Positions 61,296 through 64,000 of a stretch of DNA of 64,000 bases are shown here, piece by piece. The stretch is taken from assembly GCA_947644305.1 (NCBI GenBank), contig CANRYS010000005.1, positions 62,001 through 126,000 of the forward strand. Direction: 5' to 3'. The stretch is from an uncultured Roseburia sp. Lineage in GTDB: Bacteria > Bacillota > Clostridia > Lachnospirales > Lachnospiraceae. The position numbers and the translations under genes were made by a program. The stretch's first letter is position 1, and the number at the start of each line of letters is the position of its first letter. The notes under the pieces were generated by a model, which saw only the letters and a program-made list of their open reading frames with translations, was not told the origin of the DNA and did not search any database.

Positions 61296-62762
61296 ATGAT
61301 GAGATCATTATGGTCTGGTGTGTCCGGTTTGAAGGTACATCAGACAAAAATGGATGTAATTGGTAACAATATTGCAAATGTTAATACCGTTGGTTTCCGT
61401 GCTGGTACTGTGAATTTTACGGACGTATTTTATCAGACGACACAGCCAGCAGCAGGTCCCAATGCCAATACTGGAGCTGCTGGTACGAACGCGTTCCAGA
61501 TCGGTCTCGGTGCCAATGTGGCTTCTTACAGCGTTAATATGAGCGGTACCGGAGCGACAAACCGTACCGACCGCGGCATGGATGTGATGATCAACGGCGA
61601 TGCATTTTTCGTAGTAAGAAAAAATGGCGGAACCTATTTTACGAAAGCAGGTAATTTTAATATCGATGCTGCTGGTACTTTGATGTGTGAGACAAATGGT
61701 GCTACAGTGCTCGGTTGGAGTGTAGATGAGAATGGGGAGATCCGTAAGGATACAGTGGATGCTTTAAAACTGATGACGCCGGAGAACCAGAACTCAGCGC
61801 CAAATCCGACTACAAATGTAACTCTTTCAGGAAATGTGGACCGGGAAGATAAATTGGTGCAGTACAGCGAGACGGGAGCCGGGTATCCTATTTCTGTCAG
61901 CTTCTATGACAATCTTGGTAATGAGTATACTGCAAAGCTTAGTCTCATGAAAGTGCCAGGTAACGATGGCGATGCTGCAAATCAGAATAAAGACCATACA
62001 TTTACTGTGGGAATGACGGATATCATGTCCAACGGAAAATCCATTCTGAAGAGATCGACATTGGATGAGAATGGAAACCCAGTGTATGAGCCTGTGGAGC
62101 AATATATTAATTTTGGTGGTCAGGAGCTGAAATATAATGTAGATCCTGATGGAACCATTACTTTTGATCCTAGTAATGCCGTTCTTACATTTAATGGTTC
62201 TTCTGGAGAGTTTGTCAGTGTGACTGGTGAGCTGGAGGGGATGTTGAATTTAACCCTGAATAACGGGAATGAGGAAAACAACTCATTTCCAGTAGGAGGA
62301 CTGGATATTGATTTTTCTGGTTTGACTATGTATGGTGGAAATGGTAGTTGTAGTATCGAGCCGAAAAAGGGTGACAAGGATGGAAACAATACCGGAAATG
62401 CTGCTGGAGCCCTGAATGGATTTTCCATCAATCCTGACGGAAAGATTTATGCGGTATATGATAACGGAGATAATAAATTGCTGGGACAGATCGCGGTGGC
62501 GACCTTCCCGAATCCTTCTGGTCTGGAAGCGCAGGGTAACAGTTTATTTGCTACTACTTTGAACTCCGGTGAGTTCGACGGTATCGGTGAAGAGATTACA
62601 GCGGTGGGAAGTTTTTCCATCGGTGCTTTGGAGGCGTCAGACGTGGATCTCGCTACAGAGTTTACCAATATGATCACGACGCAGAGAGGTTTCCAGGCAA
62701 ACTCAAGAACGATCACTACATCGGATACGATGCTCGAAGAGCTGATTAATCTCAAGAGATAA
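61296..62762 (+). CDS. flgE: Flagellar hook protein FlgE
   Basis: A 488-residue hook subunit. N-terminal helix MMRSLWSGVSGLKVHQTKMD with DVIGNNIANVNTVGFRAGTV, then the F/Y-rich hook core (MINGDAFFVVRKNGGTYFTKAG) and variable outer domains. The C-terminal end is DLATEFTNMITTQRGFQANS and TTSDTMLEELINLKR. GGAGGG at 61281-61286 is nine bases before ATG 61296 (61299 is an alternative); the in-frame 61236 ATG has no site. A terminator follows. Confidence 0.95.
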   Translation: MMRSLWSGVSGLKVHQTKMDVIGNNIANVNTVGFRAGTVNFTDVFYQTTQPAAGPNANTGAAGTNAFQIGLGANVASYSVNMSGTGATNRTDRGMDVMINGDAFFVVRKNGGTYFTKAGNFNIDAAGTLMCETNGATVLGWSVDENGEIRKDTVDALKLMTPENQNSAPNPTTNVTLSGNVDREDKLVQYSETGAGYPISVSFYDNLGNEYTAKLSLMKVPGNDGDAANQNKDHTFTVGMTDIMSNGKSILKRSTLDENGNPVYEPVEQYINFGGQELKYNVDPDGTITFDPSNAVLTFNGSSGEFVSVTGELEGMLNLTLNNGNEENNSFPVGGLDIDFSGLTMYGGNGSCSIEPKKGDKDGNNTGNAAGALNGFSINPDGKIYAVYDNGDNKLLGQIAVATFPNPSGLEAQGNSLFATTLNSGEFDGIGEEITAVGSFSIGALEASDVDLATEFTNMITTQRGFQANSRTITTSDTMLEELINLKR

Positions 62763-62787
62763 TGAATTATTAATTTGATATTTACTG

Positions 62788-62837
62788 CAAAAAAAGGAAA
62801 CGTTTTGTTTCCCTTTTTTGCGGTGATATGTTATAAT
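62788..62837 (+). promoter_or_regulatory. Terminator after flgE and extended -10 promoter for flbD-motAB
   Basis: GGAAAC (62796-62801) pairs with GTTTCC (62807-62812), flanked by A and T runs, i.e. a rho-independent terminator ending by 62819. Just downstream is TGT-TATAAT (62829-62837), an extended -10; no good -35 is visible. Confidence 0.65.
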
Positions 62838-62861
62838 GGACAGAAGGAAGGGGGAGGCCGT

Positions 62862-63050
62862 ATGATTGATGTGACCAGGATGAATGATAAAACGTTAACT
62901 TTAAATTCAGATCTGATTGAGTCCGTAGAGGAAACCCCGGATACGGTGATCACTCTGACAACAGGAAAAAAAATAATTGTAAAAGAAAGTAGACAAGAGA
63001 TAAAAAATCTAGTAAAATTATATAGGAAAGAAATTTTCCAAAACATGTAG
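62862..63050 (+). CDS. flbD: FlbD family flagellar protein
   Basis: A 62-residue SwrD/FlbD-type protein: MIDVTRMNDKTLTLNSDLIE at the start, then TPDTVITLTTGKKIIVKE. In Bacillus the equivalent SwrD raises motor torque. It begins four bases after GGAGG (62853-62857); the longer upstream frame has no ribosome site. It lies 24 bases before motA. Confidence 0.92.
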   Translation: MIDVTRMNDKTLTLNSDLIESVEETPDTVITLTTGKKIIVKESRQEIKNLVKLYRKEIFQNM

Positions 63051-63074
63051 ATAAAGTTAAGGTGGTGTATTTTC

Positions 63075-63884
63075 TTGGATTTAGCATCTATTATAGGTAT
63101 ACTGGGCTGTGCAGCCGCTGTTGTATACGGAATCGTATCCGGAGATCAGGGATTTTCGGCACTAGGTAACTTTTATGATTTCTCGTCAATACTTGTTACG
63201 ATTGTCGGTTCGTTCATGTGTATGATGACGATGTCAGACAGCGTACCGGCATTTGTGAACTCCCTCAAATCCTTTGGTCTGATTTTAAAAGTGCCAAAGA
63301 GCAACGAGGGCGAAGTAATACATACGATCATTGATCTGGCGAATGTGGCGAGAAAAGAAGGTCTTCTTCAGTTGGAAGAGGCAGCTTCAGACATAGACGA
63401 TGAGTTCTTGAAAAAAGGAATCATGCTAATTGTCGATGGAACCGACCAGGAGCTTGTGACTAGCATTCTGGAGACGGATCTGAGCTGTATCGAAAGGCGG
63501 CATAACAAAATCATCAGTTTCTGGGATGGTCTTGCGGCCATGGGACCTGCCTGGGGTATGATCGGTACCCTGATCGGTTTGATCAATATGTTAAAGCTGT
63601 TGGATGATCCGAGTTCTATCGGACCAAACATGGCGATAGCGCTGATTACGACTTTATATGGTTCTTTGCTTGCAAACTGGATCAGTATTCCGGTGGCGAC
63701 GAAACTTCGTGCCATCAATGCCAAAGAGATTATGACTAAAGAAGTGATCTGTGAGGGGATTCTGTCCATTCAGGCAGGTGAAAACCCACGTGTGATCGAA
63801 GAGAAACTAAAATCATTCCTGGCACCGAAACTCCGGGATGAACTCCTTGGCAAAGACGGTGCAGATCAAGGCGGTGAGGGATAA
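63075..63884 (+). CDS. motA: Flagellar motor stator protein MotA
   Basis: A 269-residue stator subunit with four membrane segments (first: SIIGILGCAAAVVYGIVSG; last two at ~145-205, WGMIGTLIGLINMLKLL and MAIALITTLYGSLLANW). The cytoplasmic loop (~75-140) bears charged residues for FliG contact. The start is TTG 63075 with AAGGTGG upstream. Its stop overlaps the motB ATG by one base. Co-stator ion specificity (proton or sodium) cannot be read with confidence. Confidence 0.95.
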   Translation: MDLASIIGILGCAAAVVYGIVSGDQGFSALGNFYDFSSILVTIVGSFMCMMTMSDSVPAFVNSLKSFGLILKVPKSNEGEVIHTIIDLANVARKEGLLQLEEAASDIDDEFLKKGIMLIVDGTDQELVTSILETDLSCIERRHNKIISFWDGLAAMGPAWGMIGTLIGLINMLKLLDDPSSIGPNMAIALITTLYGSLLANWISIPVATKLRAINAKEIMTKEVICEGILSIQAGENPRVIEEKLKSFLAPKLRDELLGKDGADQGGEG

Positions 63885-64000
63885 TGGCACGCAGAAAGTC
63901 AGAAGAACCAGAATCCATAAGCGGTGGCTGGATCAATACCTTTGCGGATCTTATGAATCTGCTGCTCTGTTTCTTTGTACTTTTGTTTTCCATGTCTACA
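63884..64000 (+). CDS. motB: Flagellar motor protein MotB, 3' cut by window
   Basis: The first 39 residues are visible: basic N terminus ARRKSEEPES, then the single membrane helix FADLMNLLLCFFVLLFSMS with the ion-carrying Asp22. The ATG overlaps the motA stop (TAATG), indicating translational coupling. The peptidoglycan-binding OmpA-like domain lies beyond the window. Confidence 0.92.
   Translation, partial: MARRKSEEPESISGGWINTFADLMNLLLCFFVLLFSMST

Noticed and set aside
1-64000. CRISPR array, insertion sequence with intact transposase, prophage or rRNA genes
   Set aside because: No regularly spaced repeats, no intact transposase, integrase or phage genes and no rRNA sequence were seen; the only transposase-related trace is the broken Rpn-like gene.

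Overview
The window comes from a low-to-mid GC Gram-positive anaerobe of the Clostridia, most likely family Lachnospiraceae (Roseburia/Agathobacter/Butyrivibrio-like; the genus is inference). The signs are an oxygen-sensitive class III ribonucleotide reductase, AckA, CodY, sporulation genes (sigG, ylbJ, ylmC/ymxH), the Bacillus-like order dprA-topA-codY-flgB, strong AGGAGG ribosome sites, and a hemicellulose locus typical of gut or rumen Lachnospiraceae. Most genes lie on the + strand; exceptions are ylbJ, a tRNA-Leu, a GH43 enzyme and sigG.

1-15.3 kb is housekeeping: asnA (5' cut by the window edge), an iron-containing alcohol dehydrogenase followed directly by a sigma-70-like protein without region 4, nrdD-nrdG behind a promoter with NrdR-box-like sites, dut, a hybrid PAS histidine kinase, recG, rsmD, a coiled-coil protein, ylbJ behind a sigma-E-like promoter, degV, ackA and rpmF. 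15.3-21.1 kb is accessory: two decayed genes (one Rpn nuclease-like), a GntR/YtrA-type regulator with an ABC transporter, a tandem duplication that made a chimeric small ORF, and tRNA-Leu(CAA).

21.1-43.4 kb is a glucuronoxylan-type utilisation locus. It has a GH43 enzyme on the opposite strand, two ABC importers without an ATPase, a membrane-anchored 1019-residue solute-binding protein, an NHL-propeller/TPR membrane protein, a Yip1-like membrane protein and a DUF5696-type lipoprotein. Then come GH3, GH67 alpha-glucuronidase, mannonate dehydratase (uxuA) and fructuronate reductase (uxuB). Together they would import xylo-oligosaccharides, remove (4-O-methyl)glucuronate, split the xylose backbone and feed glucuronate toward 2-keto-3-deoxygluconate. 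The block from 22990 to 34555 is the best candidate here for a poorly described system.

43.4-50.9 kb carries sigG (-), ylmC, nrdR, comM, dprA, topA and codY. From 51.0 kb to the window end runs the flagellar cluster flgB-flgC-fliE-fliF-fliG-fliH-fliI-fliJ-ylxF-fliK-flgD-(TIGR02530 type)-flgE, then a terminator and flbD-motA-motB (motB cut by the edge).

All assignments come from reading motifs and context by eye; no database search was run.
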